From the NCBI RefSeq assembly GCF_020866845.1, contig NZ_CP086594.1, positions 868,001 through 932,000 on the forward strand: a stretch of DNA of 64,000 bases. The letters are read 5' to 3'. This document shows, one piece after another, positions 11,289 through 20,662 of the stretch; within the stretch, counting starts at the first letter, position 1; each line of letters begins with the position of its first letter. Source of the stretch: Sphingomonas radiodurans. GTDB taxonomy: Bacteria > Pseudomonadota > Alphaproteobacteria > Sphingomonadales > Sphingomonadaceae. The notes under the pieces were generated by a model, which saw nothing but the letters and a program-made list of their open reading frames with translations, had not been told where the DNA came from and did not search any database. The position numbers and the translations under genes were made by a program.

Positions 11289-11395
11289 TCGGATCTCCGC
11301 GTCGGGCGGACCAAACCCTGTCCGCCCTTGCGCTTGCACGTCTCACAGACAGGGCAATTGGTGTCAATCGAACGACCGTGCTTTTGGTCGGCTGC

Positions 11396-13669
11396 TCAGC
11401 CCAGTTCGACGCCCTGCGCCTGCGCCCACGCCAGCAACGCGCCGCGCATGTCGCGCGGCGGCGCGGCGAGCAGATCGGTCATCACCTGCGTCACCGCGCC
11501 GCGATCGAGCGAACGGATCATCGCCTTGATCGGGCCGACTGCGGCGGGCGTGATAGACAGCCGGTCAATGCCGATCCCTATCAGCGCGAGCGCTTCGAGC
11601 GGCCGCCCGCCCATCTCACCGCACACCGCCAGCGGCACGCCCGCGGCGCGGCACGGCTCCACCACGCGGCGCAGGAACCGCAGGATTGAGGCGGACAGCC
11701 AATCGTAGCGTTCCGCCAGCTTCGGATTGGCGCGATCGGCGGCGAAGAGAAACTGCGTCAGATCATTGGTGCCGATCGAGACAAAATCGACCTGTGGCAG
11801 CAGCAGATCTAGCTGGAACGCGAGGCTCGGCACCTCGAGCATCGCGCCATAGCGGATTTCACTGGGCAAGCGGCGATTGCGCGAGGCGATCCAATCACGT
11901 TGCTGCTCGAACAAGGCGCGCGCCTCGTCGAACTCCCACGCCTCGCTGACCATCGGGAACATGACGTTGAGCGAGCGCCCCGCCGCCGCATCGAGCAGCG
12001 CACGCGCCTGCGCCTTCATCAGCCCGTCGCGCTCGAGCGACAGCCGCAGCGCGCGCCAGCCCATCGCTGGATTTTCCTCGCCCGCCGGATCCTGCACCAA
12101 ATACGGCAGGGCTTTGTCGCCGCCGATATCGACCGTGCGGAAGATCACCGGGCGATCACCGGCGACCTCGAGCACTTCGCGATACAGCCGCTGCTGGCGC
12201 TCGCGCTGCGGCAAAGTCGCCGAGACGAGGAACTGGAACTCGGTACGGAACAGCCCGATTCCGTCCGCGCCGGTCACGTCGAGCGCGCCGACATCGTCGC
12301 GCAGGCCGGCATTGACCATCACGGTCACGCGGTGCCCGTCCTTGGTGATCGGCTTGACGTCGCGCAGCGCGGCATAGGCGGCCTTGCGCTTCTGCCGCAG
12401 CACCAGCTGCGCGTCGAACGCCTCCTCCATCGCAGTGGACGGGCGCACCAGCAACGATCCCTCCGCCCCGTCGAGCAGCAGCAGATCGCCCTCGTTGATC
12501 ACGCGGCGTACATCGCGAACGCGGCCGAGCACCGGCACGCCCATCGCCCGCGCGACGATCGTGACGTGCGCGGTTAGCGAGCCTTCCTCGAGCACCACGC
12601 CCTTCAGCCGCCGGCGATCATATTCCAGCAGCTCGGCCGGGCCCAGGTTACGCGCGATCAGGATCGCGTCCTGCCGCAGCCCCAGCTGCGCCGCGGTGCC
12701 CATCTGCCCCGATACGATGCGCAGCAGCCGGTTCGACAGATCCTCCAGATCATGCATCCGTTCGGCCAGCAACGGATCGTCGATCTGCCGCATCCGCTGG
12801 CGCGTGCGCTGCTGCACGCGCTCGATCGCCGCCTCGGCGGTCAACCCGCTATCGATCGCCTCGTTGATGCGCCGCGCCCAACCTTCGTCGTAAGCGAACA
12901 TCTTGTAGGTCTCGAGCACTTCCTCATGCTCGCCGCCGGTGCCGAACTCGGCCTCGCGGGTCATCTTCTCGATCTGCTCGCGCATCTTGTCGAACGCGGC
13001 GTAGACGCGGTGGCGTTCGGCCTCGGTGTCTTCTGCGACGGTATGTTCGATATGGATGCGCGGCTGGTGAAAGACGGCGCAGCCAGCCCCCATTCCGTCG
13101 ACGAGCTTCTGGCCCATCAGCCGCACGGTTGCGGTCGATTGCTGCGGCCGGTCACTCGGCCCGCCCTGGTCGATCAGCCCGGCATTGGCGATCAACTCGC
13201 TCAGCACCATCGCGACGGTCTGCAGCGCCTCGATTTCGATATCGGCGTAGCGGCGCGGATCGGCATGCTGCACCGCCAGCACGCCAACCGACCGCTCGCG
13301 CCGGATGATCGGCACGCCGGCGAAACTGTGGAAGCGATCCTCGCCGGTCTCGGGCTTGTAGGCGAAATCGGGATGGCTCGCCGCCTCGTCGAGGTTGAGG
13401 ATCTCGCCGCTGTCCGCAATCATGCCGACCAGCCCTTCGCGCATCGCCAATTTGGTGACGTGCACCGCAGCAGGATCGAGGCCGCGTGTCGCGAACAGTT
13501 CGAGTACGCCGTCGCGCAGCAGATAGATCGAGCACACCTCGCTATCCAGCGCCTCGCCGATGATCTCGACGACCTGGTTGAGCTTGGCCTGTGCATTCGA
13601 TCGCGCAGCCATCACGTCATGCAGGTTGACGAGGATCTCGCGAGCAGAGGCGGCGGCGGAAAGCGTCAT
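11396..13669 (-). CDS. ptsP: Phosphoenolpyruvate-protein phosphotransferase PtsP (EI-Ntr)
   Basis: PtsP autophosphorylates from PEP and starts the nitrogen-related phosphotransfer chain to NPr and EIIA-Ntr. It is cytoplasmic and 757 residues long, as expected. Residues 1-160 are a GAF domain. The phosphohistidine domain follows with the active histidine in LTAHVTIVARAMGVP near residue 368. The C-terminal PEP-binding barrel contains GLFRTEFQFL, IGTNDLTQF and the CGEMGGRPL segment with the catalytic cysteine. It is last in the minus-strand run that begins with yebC, but a repeat-bearing gap separates it from the small gene upstream. Confidence 0.96.
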   Translation of the reverse strand: MTLSAAASAREILVNLHDVMAARSNAQAKLNQVVEIIGEALDSEVCSIYLLRDGVLELFATRGLDPAAVHVTKLAMREGLVGMIADSGEILNLDEAASHPDFAYKPETGEDRFHSFAGVPIIRRERSVGVLAVQHADPRRYADIEIEALQTVAMVLSELIANAGLIDQGGPSDRPQQSTATVRLMGQKLVDGMGAGCAVFHQPRIHIEHTVAEDTEAERHRVYAAFDKMREQIEKMTREAEFGTGGEHEEVLETYKMFAYDEGWARRINEAIDSGLTAEAAIERVQQRTRQRMRQIDDPLLAERMHDLEDLSNRLLRIVSGQMGTAAQLGLRQDAILIARNLGPAELLEYDRRRLKGVVLEEGSLTAHVTIVARAMGVPVLGRVRDVRRVINEGDLLLLDGAEGSLLVRPSTAMEEAFDAQLVLRQKRKAAYAALRDVKPITKDGHRVTVMVNAGLRDDVGALDVTGADGIGLFRTEFQFLVSATLPQRERQQRLYREVLEVAGDRPVIFRTVDIGGDKALPYLVQDPAGEENPAMGWRALRLSLERDGLMKAQARALLDAAAGRSLNVMFPMVSEAWEFDEARALFEQQRDWIASRNRRLPSEIRYGAMLEVPSLAFQLDLLLPQVDFVSIGTNDLTQFLFAADRANPKLAERYDWLSASILRFLRRVVEPCRAAGVPLAVCGEMGGRPLEALALIGIGIDRLSITPAAVGPIKAMIRSLDRGAVTQVMTDLLAAPPRDMRGALLAWAQAQGVELG

Positions 13670-13742
13670 GCCTGCTGGCTAGCAGGCGGGGGCTTTGGGT
13701 GCCACGCAACATTTTCTGCGCGGCGGTCGCTGCTTGGAGCGC

Positions 13743-13764
13743 CCCCTCCCGCAAGCGGGAGGGG
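13743..13764. repeat. Short palindrome CCCCTCCCGC-AA-GCGGGAGGGG
   Basis: This 22-base element is a perfect 10-base inverted repeat around AA. The same sequence recurs at 17677-17698, and a slightly shortened copy lies at 31387-31406, so it is a dispersed intergenic element. Confidence 0.8.
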
Positions 13765-13772
13765 AACTGCGC

Positions 13773-14018
13773 TCAGCGCTTCTTCTTCGCCTTTGGCTTC
13801 GCCGGCGCCTCACGCGGAAAGAGCACCGCCGTCACCCCGATTACGATCGCGCCGACCCCGGCCGCCGCGCCGAGCATCCGGCCCAGCGACCAGCCCCGCT
13901 TCGCCGGCGCCACCGCCCAGCCATCGGCATCGTTCATCGCGGACGAAGGCGGATGCGGTGGTTCCTGGATCGGGAAGGGAGAAGTGTTCGCCGGCGGCAC
14001 CGGTGGGGTATGCGTCAT
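13773..14018 (-). CDS. Small single-pass membrane protein, unknown
   Basis: The protein has 81 residues: a proline-rich N-terminus, one hydrophobic helix (MLGAAAGVGAIVIGVTAVLF near residues 48-67) and a lysine-rich C-terminal tail, KPKAKKKR. An AGAGGA site lies six bases before ATG 14018, which supports real translation. It lies between ruvB and ptsP on the same strand. The positively charged tail suggests that end is cytoplasmic. I do not recognise a family. Confidence 0.6.
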   Translation of the reverse strand: MTHTPPVPPANTSPFPIQEPPHPPSSAMNDADGWAVAPAKRGWSLGRMLGAAAGVGAIVIGVTAVLFPREAPAKPKAKKKR

Positions 14019-14073
14019 CACGATCCTCTTGCTTGGTTAATGGCACAACGCCGCCAATCCGCTTGCGGCTCCG

Positions 14074-15099
14074 TCACTGATCGAACAACCCGTCCTGGCT
14101 GCCGGCGGGCGGGTTGAGACCGAGGTGCTTCCAGCCACCGGCGTTGAGCATCCGCCCTCGCGCGGTTCGAGCGACCAGTCCGAGCTGGATCAGATACGGC
14201 TCGATCACTTCCTCGATCGTGTCGCGCGGCTCGGACAGCCCGGCAGCGAGCGTCTCCACGCCCACCGGCCCGCCACGATAAATATCAGCGATCATCGTGA
14301 GATAGCGCCGGTCCATCGCATCGAGCCCGAGGTTGTCGACCTCCAGCCGGTTGAGCGCATTGTCGGCGGCCGTCGCATCCACCTTGATCGTCCCAGCGAC
14401 ATTGGCGAAATCGCGCACCCGGCGCAGCAGCCGCCCGGCGATGCGGGGTGTGCCACGCGCACGCCGCGCGATCTCGGTCGCCCCATCTGCCGACACGTCG
14501 AGATCGAGCAGCCCCGCCGCGCGGGTCACGACCCGGGTCAGTTCCTCGACGGTATAGAATTGCAACCGAATCGGAATGCCGAACCGGTCGCGCAGCGGCG
14601 TCGTCAGCAAGCCCTGCCGCGTCGTCGCACCGACCAGCGTGAAGCGCGGCAAATCAATCCGCACGCTGCGCGCCGACGGCCCTTCGCCGATCATCAGATC
14701 GAGCGCACGATCCTCCATCGCCGGGTAGAGGACTTCCTCGACCGCCGGCTGCAGCCGATGGATCTCGTCGATGAACAGCACGTCGCCATCCTCGAGATTG
14801 GTCAGCAGCGCCGCAAGATCGCCCGACTTGGCGATCACCGGGCCGGACGTTGCGCGGAACCCCACACCCATCTCGCGCGCGACGATCTGCGCCAGCGTCG
14901 TCTTGCCCAGCCCGGGCGGGCCGAAGAACAGCACGTGATCGAGCGCATCCCCGCGTTGCCGTGCCGCCTCGATGAAGACACGCAAATTCTCGCGCGCCGC
15001 CGCCTGGCCGACGAACTCATCGAGACGCTTCGGGCGCAGCGCGGCATCGGCGTCTTCGGCCTTGCGTGCAGGGGTGATGAGGCGATCGGTGTCGGTCAC
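14074..15099 (-). CDS. ruvB: Holliday junction branch migration helicase RuvB
   Basis: RuvB is the AAA+ hexameric motor that drives branch migration together with RuvA. The 341-residue protein has Walker [10 protein letters not shown] near residues 60-68, Walker [10 protein letters not shown] near 110, the arginine-finger region [10 protein letters not shown], and a C-terminal winged helix. It starts with GTG, whose bases overlap the stop of the upstream parE gene as GTGA. Translation of ruvB is therefore probably coupled to that of a toxin gene. Confidence 0.97.
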   Translation of the reverse strand: MTDTDRLITPARKAEDADAALRPKRLDEFVGQAAARENLRVFIEAARQRGDALDHVLFFGPPGLGKTTLAQIVAREMGVGFRATSGPVIAKSGDLAALLTNLEDGDVLFIDEIHRLQPAVEEVLYPAMEDRALDLMIGEGPSARSVRIDLPRFTLVGATTRQGLLTTPLRDRFGIPIRLQFYTVEELTRVVTRAAGLLDLDVSADGATEIARRARGTPRIAGRLLRRVRDFANVAGTIKVDATAADNALNRLEVDNLGLDAMDRRYLTMIADIYRGGPVGVETLAAGLSEPRDTIEEVIEPYLIQLGLVARTARGRMLNAGGWKHLGLNPPAGSQDGLFDQ

Positions 15100-15398
15100 T
15101 GGATCGACCGTGCCACGGTCGGCCCATCCTGCGCCGAATGAACGATGCGCAGGATCAGCACTTCATCTCCGTCGGTTCGATATACCACCCGATGCGGCCG
15201 ATGTGAGAAGGTACGAACGTCAGGCCCCAATTCCGGTCGAAGCTGACCGATCATCGGCTGATCACGAAGCAAACCAAAGATCCTGTCGAAGCCGCCAAGG
15301 TGGCGTAACGAGGCATCCGGGCCGAACCTCGCCTCTCCTTCCAGCCGTATGTCATCAAGATCTGCCGATGCGAGATTGCTGATCCGCAGCCTAGCCAC
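15096..15398 (-). CDS. parE: RelE/ParE-family toxin
   Basis: This 100-residue protein fits the ParE/RelE fold: an N-terminal [21 protein letters not shown] helix pair, then the strand-rich core [20 protein letters not shown] and RIVHSAQD at the end. ParE proteins typically poison DNA gyrase; RelE members cleave mRNA. The [10 protein letters not shown] pattern favours the ParE side, but the target is not proven. It starts with GTG, overlaps the end of the antitoxin gene by 8 bases, and its stop overlaps the ruvB start. Confidence 0.88.
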   Translation of the reverse strand: MARLRISNLASADLDDIRLEGEARFGPDASLRHLGGFDRIFGLLRDQPMIGQLRPELGPDVRTFSHRPHRVVYRTDGDEVLILRIVHSAQDGPTVARSIQ

Positions 15399-15636
15399 GT
15401 CCGACGCGCGCCATCACCTCGCGCAGCACTTCTTCGGGTTCGCGTTCATCGATCCCTGACGCGAGCCCATCCTCGATCATCGATCGAAGCATAGCCACGT
15501 CGTCCGAAGCATGAGCCCGATCGCGCCGCACCAGATCGCGCAGATAGTCAGCCGCATCAGTATATTTGCCTTCGGCAAGACGGGCATCGATCCAGCTCTG
15601 CAGCGCCGGTGGCATCGAGACGGTGAGACTGTTCAT
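15391..15636 (-). CDS. parD: ParD-family antitoxin
   Basis: This 81-residue protein begins with MNSLTVSMPPALQSWIDARL, the ribbon-helix-helix start of ParD/CopG antitoxins, followed by EGKYTDAADYLRDLVRRD. The acidic C-terminal half would wrap the toxin. An in-frame GTG at 15672, immediately after the parA stop, would add 12 residues; family comparison favours ATG 15636. ParD proteins usually repress their own promoter, but here there is almost no room for one, as the upstream gene ends 36 bases before the ATG. Confidence 0.88.
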   Translation of the reverse strand: MNSLTVSMPPALQSWIDARLAEGKYTDAADYLRDLVRRDRAHASDDVAMLRSMIEDGLASGIDEREPEEVLREVMARVGRG

Positions 15637-15672
15637 GTGTTCGACATAGCCCTTCCGCGCACGCACCGCCAC

Positions 15673-16416
15673 CTACGCCTTCAACCCCGCGAGCGCGCTT
15701 TCCACCCGCCGCCACAGCGCCGCCACCGCTTCCACCCCGGTCGAACCGCGCGGTGCAAAGCTGCCGAGCGGGGCGCGGCGCTCGGTCATCGCCTCGAACG
15801 CGCTCGCCATCGGGATGATCGGCCAGTCGGGATGCTGCTCCAGCGCCTCGCGGTGGAGCGCACGGCGGCGATCGACCATCGAAAAGACCGGGGCCAGCGT
15901 CACCTTCGGCCCTTTCTTGCGCTGGATATGCGCCGTGATCGTATCGAGCGCGCGACGCGACAGCGCGGAGGGGATTACCGGCACGACGACGAGGTCCGCC
16001 GCGCGCATGATCTGGTCCGACGTGTCGGTCAGCCCCGGCGGGCAATCGATGACGATCCGGTCGTAATCGCCGGTAAGATCCTCGACGAGCCGCGCGAGGC
16101 GGTTCTTCTTGTCGAGCGCGTGGAACGCCACGTCGAGTTCGCGTAGCGACGCGTCGGCCGGCAGCAGATCGAGCCGCTCGACCGCGGTGGGACGGACCAA
16201 CTGCCGCGGGTCGACCTCGCGCCGGATCGCGGCGCTTGCCTCACGGCCGATGGGTTCGTGACCGAGAATCCAGGTCGATGCAGCCTGGCCATCGAGATCC
16301 CACAGCAACGTGCGCCGCGACGACAAGGTGGCCGCAGCCCAGGCAAGATTGACCGCGAGCGTCGTCTTCCCGACCCCGCCCTTGAGGCTGTACACCGCGA
16401 TCGTCCGCGCGCTCAT
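15673..16416 (-). CDS. ParA/MinD-family ATPase
   Basis: The N-terminus carries the deviant Walker A KGGVGKTT (residues 11-18), and [13 protein letters not shown] near 115-127 is the Walker B-type segment. At 247 residues without an N-terminal HTH it belongs to the small ParA group that positions chromosomes, plasmids or protein cargos. No parB gene or parS-like site is nearby, so a chromosome-partition role is unlikely. Its start overlaps the ruvA stop by 4 bases, making it part of the ruv operon. Its cargo is unknown. Confidence 0.88.
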   Translation of the reverse strand: MSARTIAVYSLKGGVGKTTLAVNLAWAAATLSSRRTLLWDLDGQAASTWILGHEPIGREASAAIRREVDPRQLVRPTAVERLDLLPADASLRELDVAFHALDKKNRLARLVEDLTGDYDRIVIDCPPGLTDTSDQIMRAADLVVVPVIPSALSRRALDTITAHIQRKKGPKVTLAPVFSMVDRRRALHREALEQHPDWPIIPMASAFEAMTERRAPLGSFAPRGSTGVEAVAALWRRVESALAGLKA

Positions 16417-17009
16417 TTCGCCGCCTTGCGCAATGCCAGCCGCACGAGCGCATCGAGCGTCGCGCTCGGCCCCAGATCGTCCTCCGCCGCCGCCACCGCC
16501 GACGAGGCCTCCGCCGGGCGGAAACCAAGGTTGAGCAGCGCCGAGACCGCATCCGCCGCCGCGCCGACGGGCATCGCCTGTGCGACCGCGCCCGGCCCCA
16601 ACACGATCCCGCCGGCCTTGTCCTTCAGCTCGCGCACGATCCGCTCGGCAAGCTTCGGCCCGACGCCGTTCGCGCGCGCCACCATCGCCTTGTCCTGTGC
16701 CGCGACCGCGCGGTTGAGCTCTGCCGGGTCGAGCGCCGACAGGATCGCCAGCGCCACCCGGGCGCCGACCCCTTGGACCCCGGTGAGCAGCCGGAACCAG
16801 TCGCGCTCGGCGGCTCCGGAAAAGCCGACCAGCCGTTGGAAATCCTCGCCGACGAGCATCTCGGTATGCACCAGCACCGCCTCGCCGACCGGGCCGAGCG
16901 CGGCGAGCGTGCGCGACGATGCGCCGACGAAATAGCCGATGCCGCCCACCTCGATCACGGCATGATCCGCGCCGGTGCTGGCGAGGATGCCCTTGAGATA
17001 TGCGATCAC
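16413..17009 (-). CDS. ruvA: Holliday junction DNA-binding protein RuvA
   Basis: RuvA is the tetrameric platform that holds the Holliday junction for RuvB. The 198-residue protein starts [11 protein letters not shown], with an OB-fold N-terminal domain, two HhH motifs ([17 protein letters not shown] and [17 protein letters not shown]) and a C-terminal RuvB-binding three-helix domain starting near residue 150. It follows ruvC after 72 bases and overlaps the ParA-like gene. Confidence 0.97.
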   Translation of the reverse strand: MIAYLKGILASTGADHAVIEVGGIGYFVGASSRTLAALGPVGEAVLVHTEMLVGEDFQRLVGFSGAAERDWFRLLTGVQGVGARVALAILSALDPAELNRAVAAQDKAMVARANGVGPKLAERIVRELKDKAGGIVLGPGAVAQAMPVGAAADAVSALLNLGFRPAEASSAVAAAEDDLGPSATLDALVRLALRKAAK

Positions 17010-17081
17010 CGGTTATTGTCCGTCATGCTGGGGAGACACCTAGCGGGTCGCCGCCCGCTGGCCAACCGCCCGTAATCCACG

Positions 17082-17588
17082 TCAGGCTCCGGCCTGCACC
17101 CGCCGCATCATCCCCACCGCGCTTGCGACATGATGCGCGTGGCAGATCGCCACCGCGAGCGCGTCCGCCGCGTCCGGCCCCGCCACCTTTGCGCCGGGCA
17201 ACAGCACGCCGATCATCGCCTGGATCTGGCGCTTCTCCGCCCCGCCGGTGCCGACCACCGCCTTCTTCACCGTCGAGGGATGATATTCGCCGATGTTGAG
17301 CCCCGCCCCTGCCGCGGCGAGCAGCACGACGCCGCGCGCTTGCCCAAGCTTCAGCGTCGATTGCGCATTGGTGTTGCCGAGCACCTCCTCGACCGCCGCA
17401 TGGTCGGGCCGTTCGGTCCGGATCACGTCGAGGAGCGCGGCATAGAGGTTCGCGAGCCGCCGCGGCAGCGCTGCGGTCGTATCGGTGCGGATCTGCCCGT
17501 TGGCGACATGCCGCAGCCGGTTGCCCTCCGCCGCGATGACGCCCCAGCCGGTGGTGCCGAGACCAGGGTCTAGGCCGAGGATGATCAA
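17082..17588 (-). CDS. ruvC: Holliday junction resolvase RuvC
   Basis: RuvC is the dimeric endonuclease that resolves Holliday junctions. The 168-residue protein begins [17 protein letters not shown] with the first catalytic aspartate (D7). The catalytic glutamates lie in AAVEEVLGN near residue 67, and the acidic pair is in [16 protein letters not shown] near 140. It heads the ruvC-ruvA-parA-parD-parE-ruvB run. Confidence 0.97.
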   Translation of the reverse strand: MIILGLDPGLGTTGWGVIAAEGNRLRHVANGQIRTDTTAALPRRLANLYAALLDVIRTERPDHAAVEEVLGNTNAQSTLKLGQARGVVLLAAAGAGLNIGEYHPSTVKKAVVGTGGAEKRQIQAMIGVLLPGAKVAGPDAADALAVAICHAHHVASAVGMMRRVQAGA

Positions 17589-17589
17589 A

Positions 17590-17698
17590 TCTCCCCTCCA
17601 GTTTGCGGGAGGAGTTTGGGGAGGGGCTGTCGAACTAGATCGAAACGGAACATTTGGGGGACATGCCCTCCCCCAGCCCCTCCCGCAAGCGGGAGGGG
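17590..17698. repeat. Nested inverted repeats between yebC and ruvC
   Basis: The 116-base gap holds a CCCTCCAGTTTGCGGGAGG palindrome at its ruvC end and an exact copy of the 22-base CCCCTCCCGC-AA-GCGGGAGGGG element at 17677-17698. The two halves can also pair with each other (GGGGAGGGGCTG with CAGCCCCTCCC). The RNA could fold into a large hairpin, perhaps protecting or ending transcripts. Confidence 0.6.
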
Positions 17699-17704
17699 AG
17701 TGGA

Positions 17705-18448
17705 CTAGCCCAGTTTCTCCATCACTTCATCGGAGACCTCGTAATTGCCCCACACCTGCTGGACGTCGTCGTCGTCGTCCAGCGCGTCGATCAGCTTGAA
17801 CAGCGTGGTCGCATCGCCTTCGTCCACCGCCACCATCGTCTGCGGGCGCCACGCGAGCTTCGCGCTCTCGGCCTCGCCGAGTACCGGCTCGAGCGCCTTG
17901 GCCACTTCGTGCAAATCGCCCTGCGCCGTCCAGATCTCGTGGCCGTCTTCGCTCGACGTGACGTCCTCCGCGCCCGCCTCGAGCGCCGCCTCGAACACCT
18001 TCTCGGCATCGCCAACGCTGGCAGGATAGGCGATCTGCCCGAGCCGATCGAAGGCGTGGCTCACCGATCCCGATGCGCCCAAGTTTCCGCCGTTCTTGCT
18101 GACCGCGGTGCGCACGTTGGTGGCGGTACGGTTGCGGTTGTCGGTCAGCGCCTCGATGATCAGGCTCACGCCGCCGGGGCCGAAGCCCTCGTAGCGGATT
18201 TCCTCGTAATTCTCGACGTCGCTGCGGCTCGCCTTGTCGATCGCGCGCTGGATATTGTCCTTGGGCACCGACTGCGCCTTGGCGGCGTTCACCGCGGCGC
18301 GCAGCCGCGGGTTCATGTCCGGATCGGGAAGCCCCATCTTCGCCGCGACGGTAATTTCGCGGCTCAGCTTCGAGAACATGCCCGAACGCTTCTTATCCTG
18401 CGCACCCTTGCGGTGCATGATGTTCTTGAATTTGGAATGACCTGCCAT
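17705..18448 (-). CDS. yebC: YebC/TACO1 family protein
   Basis: The protein begins [21 protein letters not shown], the diagnostic YebC N-terminus; I chose ATG 18448 for that reason, although an in-frame ATG lies 12 bases upstream. It is 247 residues long with the usual acidic middle and the [13 protein letters not shown] segment. YebC-family proteins were long listed as transcription regulators, and more recent work links them to ribosome stalling relief at proline tracts. In many proteobacteria yebC lies beside ruvC, as here. Confidence 0.95.
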   Translation of the reverse strand: MAGHSKFKNIMHRKGAQDKKRSGMFSKLSREITVAAKMGLPDPDMNPRLRAAVNAAKAQSVPKDNIQRAIDKASRSDVENYEEIRYEGFGPGGVSLIIEALTDNRNRTATNVRTAVSKNGGNLGASGSVSHAFDRLGQIAYPASVGDAEKVFEAALEAGAEDVTSSEDGHEIWTAQGDLHEVAKALEPVLGEAESAKLAWRPQTMVAVDEGDATTLFKLIDALDDDDDVQQVWGNYEVSDEVMEKLG

Positions 18449-18525
18449 GCCGTGCGCCATAAGCTGGCGCGGGGCGCTTCATCAAGTCTTGCGCCGACTC
18501 ATGCGCTTGCGCCATCTGCGCGGCT

Positions 18526-19992
18526 ATGACGATTGCCGTGGACATGGGCGCCGACACCTCGGGCGCGCCGGTCCTGATCGACCTTGAGGAATTGCTGGCT
18601 ACCCGATTGCTCGTGCAGGGCAATTCGGGCTCGGGAAAGTCGCACCTGCTGCGCCGGCTGCTGGAACGCTCGGCGGGCCAGGTGCAGCAGGTGGTGATCG
18701 ATCCGGAGGGCGATTTCGTCACGCTCGGGCCGACCTACGGCCATGTCGTGATCGAGGCGGCGGACTATGCCGAGCGCGAGATCGCGCGAATCGCCGGACG
18801 GCTGCGCGAGCATCGCGCGTCGGTGGTGCTCAGTCTCGAGGGGCTCGAGGCGGAGGGCCAGATGCGCTGCGCCGCGACGTTTCTTTCGGCGCTGTTCGAT
18901 GCCCCGCGCGAGCATTGGTACCCCGCGCTCGTGGTGGTCGACGAGGCGCAATTGTTCGCCCCCACGACGGGGGGCGAAGTGGCCGAGGAGGTACGCCGCG
19001 CCTCGCTGTCGGCGATGACCAACCTGATGTGCCGCGGGCGCAAGCGCGGCCTTGCCGGGGTGATCGCGACGCAGCGGCTCGCGAAGCTCGCCAAGAATGT
19101 CGCGGCGGAAGCGTCGAACTTCCTGATGGGGCGCACCTTCCTCGACATCGACATGGCGCGCGCCGCCGATCTGCTGGGGATGGAGCGGCGCCAGGCCGAA
19201 GCAATCCGCGATCTGCCGCGCGGCACCTTCCTCGCGCTCGGCCCGGCGGTGTGCCGCCGGCCGATGACGGTGAAGATCGGCGCGGTCGAGACGAGCGCGC
19301 GCAGCGGCAGCCCCAAACTGACGCCGCTGCCCTCCGCCACATCGCCGGCCGACCTGCAGGACCTGATCTTCGCCGCGCCCGAACCGGAAGCCGCGCCGCA
19401 GCTGCCGATGGCCTTCGACGCGCGTCCGCGCCGCGTCCCGGCGGACGAACTGATCGCCGACATGGCGCGCCCGGCACCGGTAAAGCCATCGTCGGAGCCC
19501 GAGCGCACATCCGAGGAAGTCGCCGCCGTCGTCGCCGAGGTGCTGCGTGCGATCGTCGACGATGCCGAGTCGAATGGCCGCCCAGCCTCGGTGCTGTTCC
19601 AGGATTTCCAAGTGCGCTGCCGCATGGCCGATCTGTCGCGCTCGGGCATCGATCTCGGCGAATTTTCGCGGCGGCTGTCGTGCGCACGCGCCGGGATTTT
19701 CGACATCGACGATCCAGACTGGGCCGAGGCGATCGCGCTTGCCGGGCCGCTGCCCGACGACATGGTCGGGCCGTTCCTGCTCGTCGCCAAGGCAGCGCGT
19801 GAAGGTGCCCCCTGCCCCACCGACGCAGCGCTGGCGGCGACGTACGGCACGTCGTCGCTCGGGCGCGTGCGGCGGCTGATGGGCTATATCGAAAGCCGCG
19901 ACCTGATCGTCACGCGGACGGAGTTGTCGGGGAAGCGCTCGATCACCATCGCACGGCTGGGATGGACGACGGCGGCGGCGGAGGCGGCGTGA
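18526..19992 (+). CDS. HerA-like ATPase (DUF87-type P-loop protein)
   Basis: The 488-residue protein opens with a strand-rich stretch, then Walker A GNSGSGKSH near residues 33-41. IDPEGDFVTL follows, and PALVVVDEAQLFAP near 140 is Walker B. RGRKRGLAGVIATQRLAKL is the sensor region of HerA/FtsK-type motors. Residues about 280-330 look like a disordered linker. The C-terminal 150 residues contain a winged-helix-like part (ATYGTSSLGRVRRLMGYIESRDLI). HerA proteins pump DNA and often pair with nucleases such as NurA, or with effectors in defence systems. The only neighbour of that kind is the orphan seven bases downstream. Confidence 0.8.
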   Translation: MTIAVDMGADTSGAPVLIDLEELLATRLLVQGNSGSGKSHLLRRLLERSAGQVQQVVIDPEGDFVTLGPTYGHVVIEAADYAEREIARIAGRLREHRASVVLSLEGLEAEGQMRCAATFLSALFDAPREHWYPALVVVDEAQLFAPTTGGEVAEEVRRASLSAMTNLMCRGRKRGLAGVIATQRLAKLAKNVAAEASNFLMGRTFLDIDMARAADLLGMERRQAEAIRDLPRGTFLALGPAVCRRPMTVKIGAVETSARSGSPKLTPLPSATSPADLQDLIFAAPEPEAAPQLPMAFDARPRRVPADELIADMARPAPVKPSSEPERTSEEVAAVVAEVLRAIVDDAESNGRPASVLFQDFQVRCRMADLSRSGIDLGEFSRRLSCARAGIFDIDDPDWAEAIALAGPLPDDMVGPFLLVAKAAREGAPCPTDAALAATYGTSSLGRVRRLMGYIESRDLIVTRTELSGKRSITIARLGWTTAAAEAA

Positions 19993-19999
19993 CACCTCT

Positions 20000-20644
20000 A
20001 TGACGACGACAGGCACTGATCCTAACAAGCCGTTTCTACGCACACTTGTAGAAGATGTGATCGTTGCGTTTGACGGCCTAAGCGAAACAGACACTCAAGC
20101 AGCGCGACGAAACGTTATTCGAACGTCATTTGCCGCGATTGAGGGTCTGGTCTGGCAAACACGCGAGCAGGTCCGTTCGATCTCCCTTGAAATGGGTTAC
20201 CTTACTCCGCTTGCTGACATGGCCTTGCGAGAGCAAAACTATACAGTCTCGGAGCAAGGTGAAGTCATAGAGCAGGTACGATACGTTACCATAACGGCAA
20301 GTATTCGTCTCACAATCAAACAGGTTCAGGTCATAGCCCCGCAACTAATGGTAGATTTCAGCGGTACAGATTGGGAGGACCTGCGCAATGCGCTTCGGGC
20401 GCGGCACCGGATAACTCATCCTAAGTCGGTCGCCGACCTTCTCGTCAGTGAAGCAGATATCGCCCTAATGCGCGGGTCGTTCATGTGGTTGTTTGGAGTT
20501 TTAACTGATGCGCTTGCAGTTTCGATCGCGGCGCTGGCGAGCCATGTCACGGACGTGCGGGAGATCGTCGATCGCTTGAATGCCGGCGACCCAGTTGCCC
20601 TCCGAGTTTATCGGCATGCGCTTGAAAACCTGCGCGACGAATAA
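20000..20644 (+). CDS. Orphan protein with HEPN-like RxxxxH motif, low GC
   Basis: The protein has 214 residues, is mostly helical, and lacks a signal peptide and obvious transmembrane helices. The segment LRNALRARHRITHPKSVADL (about residues 129-148) contains R-H-R-I-T-H, which fits the RxxxxH active-site pattern of HEPN-domain RNases. Base composition is close to 50 % GC, with codons such as ATA, TTA and CTA that its neighbours avoid, so it is probably horizontally acquired. It begins seven bases after the HerA-like ATPase stop, but no clear ribosome site is visible. Function is unproven; a structural HEPN-like fold without catalysis is also possible. Confidence 0.6.
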   Translation: MTTTGTDPNKPFLRTLVEDVIVAFDGLSETDTQAARRNVIRTSFAAIEGLVWQTREQVRSISLEMGYLTPLADMALREQNYTVSEQGEVIEQVRYVTITASIRLTIKQVQVIAPQLMVDFSGTDWEDLRNALRARHRITHPKSVADLLVSEADIALMRGSFMWLFGVLTDALAVSIAALASHVTDVREIVDRLNAGDPVALRVYRHALENLRDE

Positions 20645-20662
20645 TCGCGCAGGTGTCGTCTT

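Noticed and set aside
12752..14080. Plus-strand 442-residue ORF
   Set aside because: It lies opposite ptsP and the small membrane gene; no start signal or recognisable domain.
15673..16416. Chromosome partition locus at the ParA-like gene
   Set aside because: There is no parB and no parS-like repeat nearby, and the gene sits inside the ruv operon.
18499..20094. Minus-strand 531-residue ORF
   Set aside because: It is an antisense shadow of the HerA-like ATPase with Arg-rich, domain-free sequence.
18526..20644. Calling the HerA-like ATPase and orphan a known defence system
   Set aside because: I recognise no named system with this pair, and the ATPase may be a core gene; it is kept only as a hypothesis.
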